A stretch of DNA of 64,000 nucleotides from positions 25,658 to 89,657 of the forward strand of contig JARXAE010000018.1 in NCBI GenBank assembly GCA_029866005.1, in the 5' to 3' direction. The translations under genes were made by a program, and so were the position numbers. How positions within the stretch are numbered: position 1 is the stretch's first letter; every line of letters starts with the position of its first letter. This DNA is from Fimbriimonas sp. GTDB lineage: Bacteria > Armatimonadota > Fimbriimonadia > Fimbriimonadales > Fimbriimonadaceae. Below the pieces are notes generated by a model. It made no database searches. It was not told where the DNA came from and worked only from the letters and a program-made list of their open reading frames with translations. This document shows positions 8,375-16,582 of the stretch, piece after piece.

Positions 8375-9267
8375 TGTTTTGGGTGGTCTTGGAAGAACTT
8401 CCAGATCTCGTCCCAAGCGAGGATTCCGCTCTTGGATTCGCGGCCCGCGCCGTACCAGCCGCCGAAGATTTCGTGAGTTCCGTTGAACGAAGCGATCAGC
8501 GTGACTTCGGCGCCTTTGTCGGATTTGCCGAACTGTCGGATTGCAGCCGCGTCTTTTTTGTATTCGATTGCCTCGACCTTAACGGGCAGACCGAAATGGT
8601 TTGCCCACCATTCTGCGCTTTCGTCGGCGCCCATGCTTTGAAGCATCGCTTTCATGCCGCGCTTGTAGACTACGACGTTGTCCTGTTTTCCGTGGAGGAG
8701 GAGTACGGAGACTTGGGATTTGGGCACGGGAATGGTGTCTAGTCCGCCATTTGCTGGAAGTCCGACCGATCCGGAGATTCCTGCGACGGCGGCAAGACGG
8801 TCGCCGAGGACGGAGCCGAGGTAGTAGCTCATCATTGCGCCGTTCGAGTGGCCAAAGACGTACTCGCGCTTTTTATCGATGTTGAACTCGCCTTCGAGGC
8901 GGTCGAGGATCGTCTTCATGAAATCGACGTCGGCCTTGTCACCGGCCATTTTGAAGAAGCCGGCGTTCCAACCTCGGAAGCTCTCGGGAAGGCCGTTGGG
9001 GATCGCGACAATGAATCCGCCTTTGTCAGACTCTTCGCCGAGCTTGAGGACGGCTTCGAACTGGGCGGCGTTGCTGGTGAGGCCGTGGAGGGCGACGACG
9101 ACGGGGGTGGGCTTGGTGTGGTCGTAGCCTTTGGGGACGTGGAGGATGAAGTCGCGGGGCTTTTCGGCAACGGTCAGCTTTTCGATATAGCGTCCGGGGG
9201 TGCGGGGCTCGGAGTGGGAGCAAGCCGCCATCATTAGCGCCGCGAGCACGATCAAACTTCGATTCAT
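8371..9267 (-). CDS. Secreted lipoprotein esterase (PHB depolymerase/LpqC-like alpha/beta hydrolase)
   Basis: The 298-residue protein has a lipoprotein signal with lipobox near residues 12-16 (MMAAC). An alpha/beta hydrolase of the LpqC/poly(3-hydroxybutyrate) depolymerase type follows. VVVALHGLTSNAAQF forms the oxyanion region, and FGHSNGAMMSYY carries the nucleophilic Ser in GxSxG. A late His (GTHEIFGGW) can complete the triad. It probably hydrolyses acetyl or feruloyl esters on polysaccharides or polyester outside the cytoplasm. The substrate is not determinable from the sequence. Confidence 0.85.
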   Translation of the reverse strand: MNRSLIVLAALMMAACSHSEPRTPGRYIEKLTVAEKPRDFILHVPKGYDHTKPTPVVVALHGLTSNAAQFEAVLKLGEESDKGGFIVAIPNGLPESFRGWNAGFFKMAGDKADVDFMKTILDRLEGEFNIDKKREYVFGHSNGAMMSYYLGSVLGDRLAAVAGISGSVGLPANGGLDTIPVPKSQVSVLLLHGKQDNVVVYKRGMKAMLQSMGADESAEWWANHFGLPVKVEAIEYKKDAAAIRQFGKSDKGAEVTLIASFNGTHEIFGGWYGAGRESKSGILAWDEIWKFFQDHPKQ

Positions 9268-9302
9268 TTGCCTATTCTTGACCGATTTTCGGGCAGAAAA
9301 AA

Positions 9303-9335
9303 GGCGACCGCATGTTTGGCTAAAGTGCGGCCGCC
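9303..9335 (-). terminator. Strong terminator facing the reverse strand
   Basis: GGCGGCCGCA pairs with TGCGGTCGCC (9 of 10 bp) around a 13-base loop. On the reverse strand it is followed directly by six T residues. It lies upstream of the esterase, so it would stop transcripts entering from the 9.4-11 kb side. Confidence 0.75.
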
Positions 9336-9803
9336 GAGGGATTGGGAGGTTCTTGCTATGTCGGTCTCTCTTGATTGGAGGCCTATGTTGTTAGTAACGT
9401 GTGTTAGGTTTCTGGGGTTCCAAGAATTTTGGATTTCACTTTTCTGGGATCGGTTTATGGCGGTTGAAGGGAGAGAACTGCGACGCATTTTCTGGGGTAG
9501 TCAGGTTCAACTTCTAACGTAATTTGCGAGAAAGTTGGGTAGGGTTGGGTAGGCGATGGCTCGGCTGGAGTCGCAGTTTTGGACAAGCGACGGGAGAATT
9601 TTCGCGCCAGGCTCTTCGACGCTCGGTCCCCCGATTTCCTCGGGATGGTCCACGCGCGGTTTAGAAATATTGATCATCACTAAGTAGGCGAGGAAGTCGG
9701 GCCGTTGTCAACCTGGTTTCGTATTTTCAATCCTGTGAGTTGCCGTTTACTGGCTTGGATGGCGGTAATTGTTTTAGCCTGTGGGGTCGCGGACCCCACG
9801 GCA
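9336..9803. other. Gene-free stretch between two reverse-strand genes
   Basis: Between the esterase and the next reverse-strand gene there are about 535 bases without a convincing coding sequence; the longer open frames have no recognisable protein character. The stretch holds the reverse-facing terminator (9303-9335), GGGTAGG direct repeats near 9537-9554, and a short palindrome at 9781-9799. It could be the long 3' untranslated region of the upstream gene or encode an RNA ended by that terminator. Confidence 0.5.
9781..9799. repeat. Perfect GC-rich palindrome
   Basis: GTGGGGTC and GACCCCAC form an 8-bp perfect inverted repeat around GCG, 5 bases beyond the stop of the reverse-strand gene at 9804. 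It resembles a REP-like or 3'-end stabilising hairpin. There is no T tract, so simple intrinsic termination is unlikely. Confidence 0.6.
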
Positions 9804-10967
9804 TCAGGTTGGTTGTGGGATGAGGTCGGTGCTATCGAAAATTTTGAGGTCAGGGCGCTCGGATAGCAATGAGGTGTAGAGTCTTTGGGCATGATCCGTT
9901 GGCAAGAATAAGGTGTATTCAGAGTCGTGGTCTCGGGGGTAGGTGAGCTTCAGTTTAGTGATGGGTGGACCAGGTTCTTTGAGATTCTTGATATCACGCG
10001 AGGCCACTGACGACTTGGATGTCACGAGTTCAACCGAGCTGAGCTTTTCGATTTCGAGGACGTCAAGTACGTTGGACTCGGAGCCGAGGAAGAGTTTTCC
10101 GGATGCGGGACCGAAGACTTGGTGTTCGACAAGTGGGGCCTCGTAGCCGTTAAGGGCGGCGAAGTGGCGCGCGATTGCCTCCGGTTTCACGTCGGGTTTG
10201 CGTTTGGTCCAGGTGAACAAGTCGGAGAGAGTTGGGAAGAAGAGAATTCCGAATAAGAACTTGTCGGAGATTCCTCCGGGAAGAGCAATAGCAAGGATAA
10301 ACGCACAAAACAGGAGAGCGGTGATGCCCCCGATCAGTTCGCCGAAACCGCCGCCATGGCGCATGTAGCTTGGGCGGATCTTTGTATCGGGGAATTCTCG
10401 AATCTCCTTCTGTTCGACCCGACTCTTTAGAATTCTAAACCAGATCTTTGGTTCAAGCTTTGGCGGGCATGTGACGAACTGATACGGTCCTGTTGCATCG
10501 TCGCTAATGATCAGGAGCCAGGGTTCTTCGATCTGTTCAACTCTTGGAAGGTCTTCGGGTTTAGACTTCCACCATGCGTTGTGGACCGTCCTCCCGTAAC
10601 CGCATGCAAGTCCCCGAATCTGGCTGAAGTCAGACCAACATGTTGTTAGCGGGCGGTATGAAGTTCCGACCCCTGTCGGACTGACGGCTAACCAACCTTG
10701 ATCCGTCTTATAGAACTGGTTTGCGTCAGCTGGAAATTCAGCGAGTTGGGCTTCGAATGCGGCTTTGGAGAGTCGAAACGCCTTTAGACCTAAACTCAAG
10801 AACACCAGTGCTCCGAGCAGAGCTCCGGTCCCAAGAGTGACTCGCCAGAACAGCTCAAGTTGTGGAAAGCGTTTTACGCCGAGATACAGCGCGAGACCTG
10901 CGGCAACTAGTAGTAGAGATGCATAACAACCTTTCTGCTGGCGCTTGGAAACGTCGAGCCTGTCCAC
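9804..10967 (-). CDS. Uncharacterised membrane protein, four predicted helices
   Basis: I do not recognise this 387-residue protein. Two hydrophobic helices lie near residues 18-35 and 42-62, followed by a soluble stretch. Two more helices lie near 210-250 (GGITALLFCAFILAIALPGG, then FGILFFPTL), with a C-terminal soluble domain of ~130 residues. The start is a GTG preceded at exactly 6 bases by TAAAAT. It is transcribed alone, divergently from the prepilin-like pair. Confidence 0.65.
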   Translation of the reverse strand: MDRLDVSKRQQKGCYASLLLVAAGLALYLGVKRFPQLELFWRVTLGTGALLGALVFLSLGLKAFRLSKAAFEAQLAEFPADANQFYKTDQGWLAVSPTGVGTSYRPLTTCWSDFSQIRGLACGYGRTVHNAWWKSKPEDLPRVEQIEEPWLLIISDDATGPYQFVTCPPKLEPKIWFRILKSRVEQKEIREFPDTKIRPSYMRHGGGFGELIGGITALLFCAFILAIALPGGISDKFLFGILFFPTLSDLFTWTKRKPDVKPEAIARHFAALNGYEAPLVEHQVFGPASGKLFLGSESNVLDVLEIEKLSSVELVTSKSSVASRDIKNLKEPGPPITKLKLTYPRDHDSEYTLFLPTDHAQRLYTSLLSERPDLKIFDSTDLIPQPT

Positions 10968-10973
10968 GGCTCT

Positions 10974-10979
10974 ATTTTA
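10974..10979 (-). promoter_or_regulatory. -10-like element, leaderless spacing
   Basis: TAAAAT on the reverse strand ends 6 bases before the GTG start of the gene at 10967, the spacing expected if transcription begins on the start codon. Confidence 0.5.
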
Positions 10980-11003
10980 TCAACCTTTCGCTCGTCAAGT
11001 GGT

Positions 11004-11009
11004 TACAAT
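11004..11009 (+). promoter_or_regulatory. -10-like element upstream of prepilin-like gene
   Basis: TACAAT ends 8 bases before the ATG at 11018. The intervening AGTTGGGG could act as a weak ribosome binding site or the transcript could be nearly leaderless. Confidence 0.45.
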
Positions 11010-11017
11010 AGTTGGGG

Positions 11018-11638
11018 ATGAATGTACCGCCTAGCTATCAGATGCCGCCGCCGAGCGATGCTCCGGCTCCTCAGCCGAAGAGCGGGGTCCCGGGGTGGGC
11101 TAAGTGGGCGATTGGATGCGGGGCGATGGTGATGTGCTGTTGCCCGGTAGGGGGCGGGATTCTATTTCCGGTGTTTAGTCAGGCGAGGGTGGCGGCTCAG
11201 TCAACTCAGTCGATGTACAAGATGAAGAGCTTGGCGATTGCTTGGAATCTTTACTCGGCCGACTCGGACGACCGTGCTTGTCCATTTCCTGAGTGGAATG
11301 GAAGTTTACGGAAGTATACGGTGGCTTCCGAAATCGAGCCGCCGTCGGATCCTTTGGTTGACCCCCTTTTGGCTCAGAAAACAAACCAACTGGGTTACGG
11401 GATGAATCGAGAGGTTGCTCTCAAGGAGGCGATCACTTTTGAAGATCCGGCTAAGGTGGTCGTACTAGCCATTACTGAGACTCCCGGGAAAGACGCGGCT
11501 GTGACCAAAGAGACACTTCGCAAGGCCTCGCAGGGACCGTTCCGAACGATTTGGGCGACGGCGGACGGGGCGGTGAAGAAGGCATTGATAGACGAGGCTC
11601 AGAGGTTGCAGTGGAAACCGGTTCTGATGAAGAAGTAA
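11018..11638 (+). CDS. Prepilin-derived protein with Pro-rich tail instead of class III signal
   Basis: The protein has 206 residues. Residues 1-27 are Pro-rich and probably cytosolic. Residues 28-50 form a hydrophobic, Cys-rich segment (CGAMVMCCC). From residue 48, ILFPVFSQARVAA and later WNLYSADSDDRAC match the helix-to-head region of pseudopilins such as the one at 44439 ([10 protein letters not shown], then YASDNDDR). The prepilin peptidase site FTLIE is absent, so it would stay membrane anchored rather than polymerise. The function is unknown. It overlaps its tandem paralogue by 28 bases. The start is the ATG; an in-frame TTG 6 bases earlier is less likely. Confidence 0.72.
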   Translation: MNVPPSYQMPPPSDAPAPQPKSGVPGWAKWAIGCGAMVMCCCPVGGGILFPVFSQARVAAQSTQSMYKMKSLAIAWNLYSADSDDRACPFPEWNGSLRKYTVASEIEPPSDPLVDPLLAQKTNQLGYGMNREVALKEAITFEDPAKVVVLAITETPGKDAAVTKETLRKASQGPFRTIWATADGAVKKALIDEAQRLQWKPVLMKK

Positions 11639-12186
11639 AGCCCACGAATCCCGTTTGGGAGTTCGTTAAAGGCGGCGTGAAAGGGTTCGTGATTGCGTTT
11701 GTCGTTGTTTTTCCATTCTCCTGTGCGTATGGTTTTTGGCAAGCATCTGGAAGGCACAAATACATCAATCAGACCGCAGCTCACGCAAAGTTGCTTGCTC
11801 AGTCGTGGTTGCTTTATGCAGCTGATTCCGATCAGCGGACGTGCTTAAGCGAAAACTGGAATGCCGCACTCGCTGGCTATTACAAAGACGCCAGGGTTCT
11901 AGAGGACGCGAACATCGAAACCGGAGAGCGGCGCGGAATCGGTCTTAACCCCGGTTTCGCAGGGAAAAGCATGAGCACCCTCCCAGAAATGCGAAGGAGT
12001 TTGGTCTTTGCGCTTACTACGAATCTTGGCAAAGATGCCCTGGTTAGTAAGAGTACGTTACGAAGCTATTCTGACGCGATTGACGTCATCGTCGTTGCAA
12101 CTGGCGACGGAAAGTCTTACAAGACCCGATTTTCGAAGTTGCAGAGTCTGTTCTGGGAAGTTCCGGCAAGTAGCTCGGGTCGCTGA
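11611..12186 (+). CDS. Second prepilin-derived membrane-anchored protein (tandem paralogue)
   Basis: This 191-residue protein is related to the preceding one. After a short charged N-terminus (VETGSDEEVKPT) comes one hydrophobic helix near residues 25-45. A pseudopilin-like stretch with LLYAADSDQRTC follows, then TLRSYSDAI where the neighbour has TLRKASQGP. Both share a GKDA.V.K.TLR element. The start taken is GTG at 11611, with AGAGG about 8 bases upstream, inside the end of the first gene. Its last codons and stop (GR, then TGA) lie inside a dispersed repeat. No function can be assigned. Confidence 0.65.
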   Translation: METGSDEEVKPTNPVWEFVKGGVKGFVIAFVVVFPFSCAYGFWQASGRHKYINQTAAHAKLLAQSWLLYAADSDQRTCLSENWNAALAGYYKDARVLEDANIETGERRGIGLNPGFAGKSMSTLPEMRRSLVFALTTNLGKDALVSKSTLRSYSDAIDVIVVATGDGKSYKTRFSKLQSLFWEVPASSSGR

Positions 12187-12232
12187 TGCGTCTGGAACCG
12201 AACGGGGGCGTCCGGGTTCCAGGGGGATGCGG
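12178..12232 (+). repeat. Dispersed hairpin repeat, copy 1
   Basis: About 55 bases are shared with the copy at 12769-12824. Both begin GGTCGCT, contain CGGGGGCGTCC then GGTTCCAGGGG, and end TGCGG. CTGGAACC pairs with GGGTTCCAG to form a stem-loop. The copy starts inside the upstream coding sequence and supplies its terminal Gly-Arg codons and TGA stop. Confidence 0.75.
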
Positions 12233-12249
12233 GACGGTAATCTTTTGGG

Positions 12250-12777
12250 GTGATGGAGTTCGATTTCTCACCTTGTCAACGGGAGGATATTCCTCGGCTC
12301 ACGGAGATGTTTGACGAGGCGGCGGCTTTTCAGGAGCGGATTTCGGAGCAGAGGTGGATGGGCTTTGAGATCGAACGACTGGAGTCGGAGATTGAGCGGC
12401 AGCAGATTTGGAAGCTGGTTGACGGAGACCAGATTGCGTGCGTTTTTGTTTGGGTAACGAGCGACGAGCAGATCTGGGAGAACTCGGAGAATGATCGGGC
12501 GATCTATCTTCATCGGATCGCGGTGACCGAGCGGTATCGGGGGAAGGGGTGCATGCCGGCGATTCTGGAATGGTCCAAAGGTCTGTGCATTGAGCGAGGG
12601 TGGGATTGCATTCGGGTTGATACTTGGGCTCGGAACGAGAAGTTGGTGGGCTACTACGTTCAATGCGGATTTCGGTATATCCGAGAGATTGACCCCGCCG
12701 ATATTGAGGGATTGCCGGCGCATTACGGGCAGCCGTTGGCATTGTTGCAGTTAGATGTTGAGGTGACTGGTCGCTAA
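12250..12777 (+). CDS. GNAT-family N-acetyltransferase
   Basis: The 175-residue protein is a GNAT fold. IYLHRIAVTERYRGKGCMPAILEW contains the R/QxxGxG/A-type acetyl-CoA binding loop (RYRGKG), and the downstream RVDTWARNEKLVGYYVQCGFRYI matches motif B. Either GTG 12250 or ATG 12253 may start it; TAATCT ends 6 bases before the GTG. The acceptor substrate is unknown. Its final Gly-Arg codons and TAA stop lie inside the second copy of the dispersed repeat. Confidence 0.82.
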   Translation: MMEFDFSPCQREDIPRLTEMFDEAAAFQERISEQRWMGFEIERLESEIERQQIWKLVDGDQIACVFVWVTSDEQIWENSENDRAIYLHRIAVTERYRGKGCMPAILEWSKGLCIERGWDCIRVDTWARNEKLVGYYVQCGFRYIREIDPADIEGLPAHYGQPLALLQLDVEVTGR

Positions 12778-12824
12778 AGCGCCCGGAGCCGGACGGGGGC
12801 GTCCTGGTTCCAGGGGAGTTGCGG
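12769..12824 (+). repeat. Dispersed hairpin repeat, copy 2
   Basis: This is the second copy of the element at 12178-12232, with roughly 80 percent identity by eye. CCCGGAGCC pairs with GGTTCCAGG with one mismatch and one wobble, so pairing is partly preserved despite substitutions. It again supplies Gly-Arg-stop of the upstream gene and lies just before proS. Confidence 0.75.
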
Positions 12825-12831
12825 CATCTGT

Positions 12832-12837
12832 CACAAT
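12832..12837 (+). promoter_or_regulatory. -10-like element of proS, leaderless spacing
   Basis: CACAAT ends 6 bases before the GTG start of proS. It lies immediately after repeat copy 2, and no ribosome binding site is visible. Confidence 0.4.
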
Positions 12838-12843
12838 CTTTGG

Positions 12844-14343
12844 GTGAGCAGCAACTACGGGATTACCCCTCAGGGAGAGAATTTTAGCGAGTGGTACAAC
12901 GAGCTTGTCGTTAAGGCAGAGCTTGCGGATCACTCCGCCGTGCGCGGTTGCATGGTCATCAAGCCTCATGGCTATGCCATTTGGGAGCTGATGCAGCGCG
13001 CGCTCGACGACATGTTCAAGGAGACTGGACACGTCAACGCCTACTTCCCTCTGCTCATCCCGAAGTCGTTTTTTGAGAAGGAGGCCGACCACGTGGACGG
13101 CTTTGCGAAAGAGTGCGCGGTTGTCACTCACCACCGGCTGAAGGCGACCCCGGACGGAAAAGGGTTGATGCCGGACCCAGACGCGAAGTTGACGGAGGAG
13201 TACATCATTCGTCCGACCAGCGAGACGATTATTTGGAACACCTACAAGAACTGGATTCAGTCTTACCGCGACTTACCGCTGCTGATTAACCAGTGGGCAA
13301 ACGTGATGCGCTGGGAGATGCGGACTCGGATGTTCTTGCGTACCGCTGAGTTCCTTTGGCAGGAGGGGCATACGGCTCACGCCACCTATGAGGAAGCCGA
13401 GACAGAGTCTTTGACAATTTTGCACGAGTGCTACGGGAAGTTTGCCGAGGAGTGGATGGCGGTCCCGGTCATCAAAGGTGTGAAAAGCGAAGGCGAGAAG
13501 TTCGCGGGCGCGGATCACACCTATACGATCGAGGCGATGACGCAGGACCTCCGGGCGATTCAGGCGGGGACTTCGCACCACCTTGGGCAGTCGTTTGCTA
13601 AGGCGTTTGATGTGACCTTCCAGTCGGCGGAGGGCAAGTTGGAGCACGTCTACGCGACCTCATGGGGCGTTTCGACGCGGTTGATCGGGACGCTGATCAT
13701 GGCTCACTCGGACGATAAGGGTCTGGTTTGCCCGCCAAAGCTGGCACCGGTCCAGGTGGTGTTTATTCCGATGGGCCGCGGCGAGGTTTGGGATGTGACG
13801 GTTGCTAAGGCTAAAGAGCTTGCGGCGGAACTGAAGGCTCGGGGCGTTCGGGTTAAGGTTGATGACCGGACGAAGGAAGGGCCGGGCTTCAAGGCAAAGG
13901 ACTGGGACTTGAAGGGGGCCTGCGTTCGGGTTGATGTTGGCGGACGCGAGCTTGAGGCCGGAGAGTTGGGCGTCGCTCGGCGGGACTCGGAGGAGAAGCT
14001 TTTGGTACCGGTTGACCAGATTGTCGATCGCTGTGCGAGTTTGCTGAGTGAGATTCAGGCGAATCTTTATGCGAAGGCTTTGGCATTCCGAGAGGCTAAC
14101 ACGGTTCGGGTGGATACCTGGGACGAGTTCTTGGCACGGTTTGACGGCGAGGGTGGAGGCGGATTCGTTCTGGCCCACTGGGACGGGACTCAGGAGACTG
14201 AGGACAAGATCAGCGAGGCGACGAAGGCGACGATTCGATGTATTCCGCTCGAGCCCTTGCATCCGGATGATGTTGTAGAGGGAACTTGCGTGTTCTCGGG
14301 CAAGCCGAGCAAGCAGCGGGTTATTTTTGCCAAAGCTTATTAA
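12844..14343 (+). CDS. proS: Prolyl-tRNA synthetase, archaeal/eukaryotic-like type 3
   Basis: This class II aminoacyl-tRNA synthetase charges tRNA-Pro. The 499-residue length and absence of the ~180-residue editing insertion place it in the short type 3 group. It carries class II motif 2 ([24 protein letters not shown]), the [11 protein letters not shown] motif and the anticodon-binding domain from about residue 290. The C-terminus ends in ...FAKAY, and a terminal Tyr is typical of this group. The start is GTG. No ribosome binding site is seen, consistent with leaderless expression. Confidence 0.95.
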   Translation: MSSNYGITPQGENFSEWYNELVVKAELADHSAVRGCMVIKPHGYAIWELMQRALDDMFKETGHVNAYFPLLIPKSFFEKEADHVDGFAKECAVVTHHRLKATPDGKGLMPDPDAKLTEEYIIRPTSETIIWNTYKNWIQSYRDLPLLINQWANVMRWEMRTRMFLRTAEFLWQEGHTAHATYEEAETESLTILHECYGKFAEEWMAVPVIKGVKSEGEKFAGADHTYTIEAMTQDLRAIQAGTSHHLGQSFAKAFDVTFQSAEGKLEHVYATSWGVSTRLIGTLIMAHSDDKGLVCPPKLAPVQVVFIPMGRGEVWDVTVAKAKELAAELKARGVRVKVDDRTKEGPGFKAKDWDLKGACVRVDVGGRELEAGELGVARRDSEEKLLVPVDQIVDRCASLLSEIQANLYAKALAFREANTVRVDTWDEFLARFDGEGGGGFVLAHWDGTQETEDKISEATKATIRCIPLEPLHPDDVVEGTCVFSGKPSKQRVIFAKAY

Positions 14344-14347
14344 TTGG

Positions 14348-14372
14348 TCTTGAGTCTTGAGTCTTGAGTCTT
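14348..14372 (+). repeat. Triple heptamer TCTTGAG
   Basis: Three perfect tandem copies of TCTTGAG are followed by TCTT, just after the proS stop. An imperfect hairpin (CTTTTGCC with GGCAAGAG) follows immediately. The function is unknown; it may mark slippage or part of a terminator region. Confidence 0.7.
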
Positions 14373-14435
14373 TTGCCGATAATAAGGCAAGAGACTGACG
14401 GCAAATGTCTGACGTCTGTTCATAAGAACTCGCTC

Positions 14436-15308
14436 ATGGAACAAGAAGCACAGAAGACCAGGGACGACGCTAACATCTGGCTTGCGCGGTTATCGCCGCT
14501 GCTTTCGCCGAAGCCAGGGCTGAGTCAGGACGAGGTAGAGAAGAATATCAACACCTTGCGGTCGCTGCAATCTGAGGCTTCGGATTTACAGTATCGGCTG
14601 GGATCGCTTTGGGAGCCGGGGGATATGGAGCTCTCTAATACGTTTGGGAATGCGGTGACGCAGTTGCCTTCGATTGAGGCAGATTTTCGAACTCGATTGG
14701 CTTCACAGCGGGTTCCGGGGCCACGGGTGGATTTAGATTCGATTCAGGAGCGGCTTGCCGAGCGTGAGGCTCAGCAGGAGCTGGGGATTCCGACATCGGT
14801 ACACAATGCACTTTCGCTGAAGATGCAGACCTCGCCGCGTAACTTTGGGGCGGCAATCGGGGTTGGGATTTTTGCCTTGGGTTGGAATGCCTTCACCCTA
14901 ATGCACGCCGTGCTGATGATCGGCGGGATGTGGAAGGCAATGGGGCCGGTTGCGCTGTTTCTGTTGCTGTTCTACGCGATCTTCTTTGGGGCAGGATTTG
15001 CGATGACTTGGGCGACGATTGAAGCGCTTTCGGTTGAGGAAATCGAACTGACTGGTCGCTCACTTGTGATCAAGAAGACAATTGGGAAGTGGGTTCGGAC
15101 GAAGGTGATTGAACTTGATCCAGAGACTCGGGCGGTTGTCGGTGTTGCTCAGACGGGGATTCGGTCAGAAAACAAGAATGTTCCTCAACGGGCAGTTCTG
15201 ATGACGGACGCGAAGGGGAAAGAGGTTGCGTTTGGGGCAGGTTCGACGCAGGAGATGAAGACTCGGATTGCTCGGCAGGTGAACGAGTATTTGGGCGCGC
15301 GGGTCTAG
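14436..15308 (+). CDS. Uncharacterised membrane protein with N-terminal coiled-coil region
   Basis: I do not recognise this 290-residue protein. The first ~130 residues are charged and helical (LSQDEVEKNINTLRSLQSEASDL), probably coiled coil. Two hydrophobic helices follow near residues 145-170 and 178-205, then a C-terminal soluble domain of ~80 residues (LTGRSLVIKKTIGKWVRTKVIEL) that looks like a PH-like beta structure. The start taken is the ATG at 14436; the longer frame begins inside the repeat region after proS. Confidence 0.62.
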   Translation: MEQEAQKTRDDANIWLARLSPLLSPKPGLSQDEVEKNINTLRSLQSEASDLQYRLGSLWEPGDMELSNTFGNAVTQLPSIEADFRTRLASQRVPGPRVDLDSIQERLAEREAQQELGIPTSVHNALSLKMQTSPRNFGAAIGVGIFALGWNAFTLMHAVLMIGGMWKAMGPVALFLLLFYAIFFGAGFAMTWATIEALSVEEIELTGRSLVIKKTIGKWVRTKVIELDPETRAVVGVAQTGIRSENKNVPQRAVLMTDAKGKEVAFGAGSTQEMKTRIARQVNEYLGARV

Positions 15309-15364
15309 CGAGAGCAGGAAACAGGAAGATGGAGGCCAGGGGCGAGAGTGCTTTCCGCTTTCTG

Positions 15365-16321
15365 CTAGACCCTTGCGATCACAACATCTTCTACCAATCC
15401 CGCCGGTTGGGTTTTCCAGTCTTCGGTGGGGGTTAGGAATCTTGCGATTTCGACACCTTGGGTGTAGGCGTTCCGGAGGGTTTTGAGTTGGAGTTGGGTG
15501 AGGGCGGGGCCGCCTCCGGCCAGGAGGGCGATTCGGTCTTGGGTTTGGATGAAGGCTTGGGCGGCGACAACTTGGGCGTCTTGCTCTAGCCAGGAGACGA
15601 AGGCGTCACCTTCTTCGGCGAGGAGTTCGAGTTGGGAGGAGAAGGAGGGTGTGAGGTCGGGGACAAAACGACGAAGCATTGCGATCGCGTCACCGAGTTC
15701 ATCGAAGCTAGAGTGCTTGAGTTCGGCATTGGCGAACGTTCGAGCCCAGGCGACGGCTTTTGGCGTTAGGAATTGGTCAATGGGTTTCGTCAGGACCAAT
15801 GCGGAGCCAGTTGGCCGAACTTTGCGAAGGATTTTTGTGGAGGCGTAGTCGGTGACATAGGCTCCGGCGGCGAGGTGAGTTGACGCTCGGCGCAAGACGA
15901 TTGCCTCGAACCGACTCTGGGCGATGTACTCGCGCAGTTGGAGTTCGACAGCGGCCCAGGTTGCCTTGGGTTCGGACGCAATCACCGATATTCCGAACTC
16001 GGTTGAATCGTAGCCGAGCATCTTCATACTCTTTTTGCCTCTGAACGGCTTTCGCTTGGGTTCAAGCAGGGGAACGATTGCCGATAGCTCTCCGCCAACG
16101 AAACTGGTGACGATCAGGGGCATGAACTCGCGGCGCTGGCGCTCAAATTCGAGCTGAGCCATTTGCCAAACTGACTGCGGGTCACCGCCCCGGGTCTTCT
16201 CAAACAGGCATCGCCAATGGGGTTCGGTTGCAGTGTATCCATCCCAGCCACGAACGATTCGGGTGGTGATCTTCTGAACCATTGGTTCAGAACCGGTCTG
16301 AGGGGGGTTGAGGACAGACAT
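15365..16321 (-). CDS. CelD/BcsL-like GNAT-fold protein (tentative)
   Basis: The 318-residue protein looks like the CelD/BcsL group of GNAT-related proteins (COG5653 type). It has a W..L form near the N-terminus (PHWRCLFEKTRGGDPQSVWQMAQLEF), a middle FVGGELSAIVPL strand-turn-strand, and a C-terminal half with AQAFIQTQDRIALLAGGG. Such proteins are often tied to exopolysaccharide or cellulose synthesis. The family assignment is by pattern only and could be wrong. It is convergent with the membrane protein gene at 14436 with a 56-base gap, and transcribed alone. Confidence 0.5.
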   Translation of the reverse strand: MSVLNPPQTGSEPMVQKITTRIVRGWDGYTATEPHWRCLFEKTRGGDPQSVWQMAQLEFERQRREFMPLIVTSFVGGELSAIVPLLEPKRKPFRGKKSMKMLGYDSTEFGISVIASEPKATWAAVELQLREYIAQSRFEAIVLRRASTHLAAGAYVTDYASTKILRKVRPTGSALVLTKPIDQFLTPKAVAWARTFANAELKHSSFDELGDAIAMLRRFVPDLTPSFSSQLELLAEEGDAFVSWLEQDAQVVAAQAFIQTQDRIALLAGGGPALTQLQLKTLRNAYTQGVEIARFLTPTEDWKTQPAGLVEDVVIARV

Positions 16322-16405
16322 GTTGCCAACGAATCCAGGTGCAAATCTCGTGCCAACCAGGGCGGTTGACGTCGGAATTTTCGTGAGGTATTATCTATTG
16401 GTTCC

Positions 16406-16482
16406 GGGCTAATAGCTCAGTTGGTTAGAGCACACCCCTGATAAGGGTGAGGTCGCAGGTTCGAGTCCCGCTTGGCCCACCA
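16406..16482 (+). tRNA. tRNA-Ile (anticodon GAT)
   Basis: This is a complete cloverleaf of 77 bases including an encoded CCA. The acceptor stem GGGCTAA pairs with TTGGCCC (one G-U). The D arm is AGCTC...GAGC, the anticodon stem CACCC/GGGTG with loop CTGATAA gives anticodon GAT, and the T arm contains GGTTCGAGTC. The discriminator is A followed by CCA. It stands alone, not within an rRNA operon. Confidence 0.97.
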
Positions 16483-16582
16483 GTCCACCTCCCGGAACCT
16501 CTTCCCCTCCTTTCGGCATTGTCGGAAGTCAATCGTTTGATTTGTCGATGCCTCAGCGCGGAGCGGTAACATTCTCCGCAAG

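Noticed and set aside
8383..9237. Long forward frames opposite the esterase gene
   Set aside because: They are antisense shadows of a clear reverse-strand alpha/beta hydrolase with signal peptide and catalytic motifs; their composition is codon-position bias.
9690..9705. GAGGAAGTCGGGCC, resembling the conserved start of RNase P RNA
   Set aside because: The match to GAGGAAAGTCC is imperfect and the paired conserved 3' element and long helices are not visible.
14348..14372. TCTTGAG triple repeat as the start of a CRISPR or VNTR array
   Set aside because: Only three 7-base units with no spacers; too short for a CRISPR and no cas genes are nearby.
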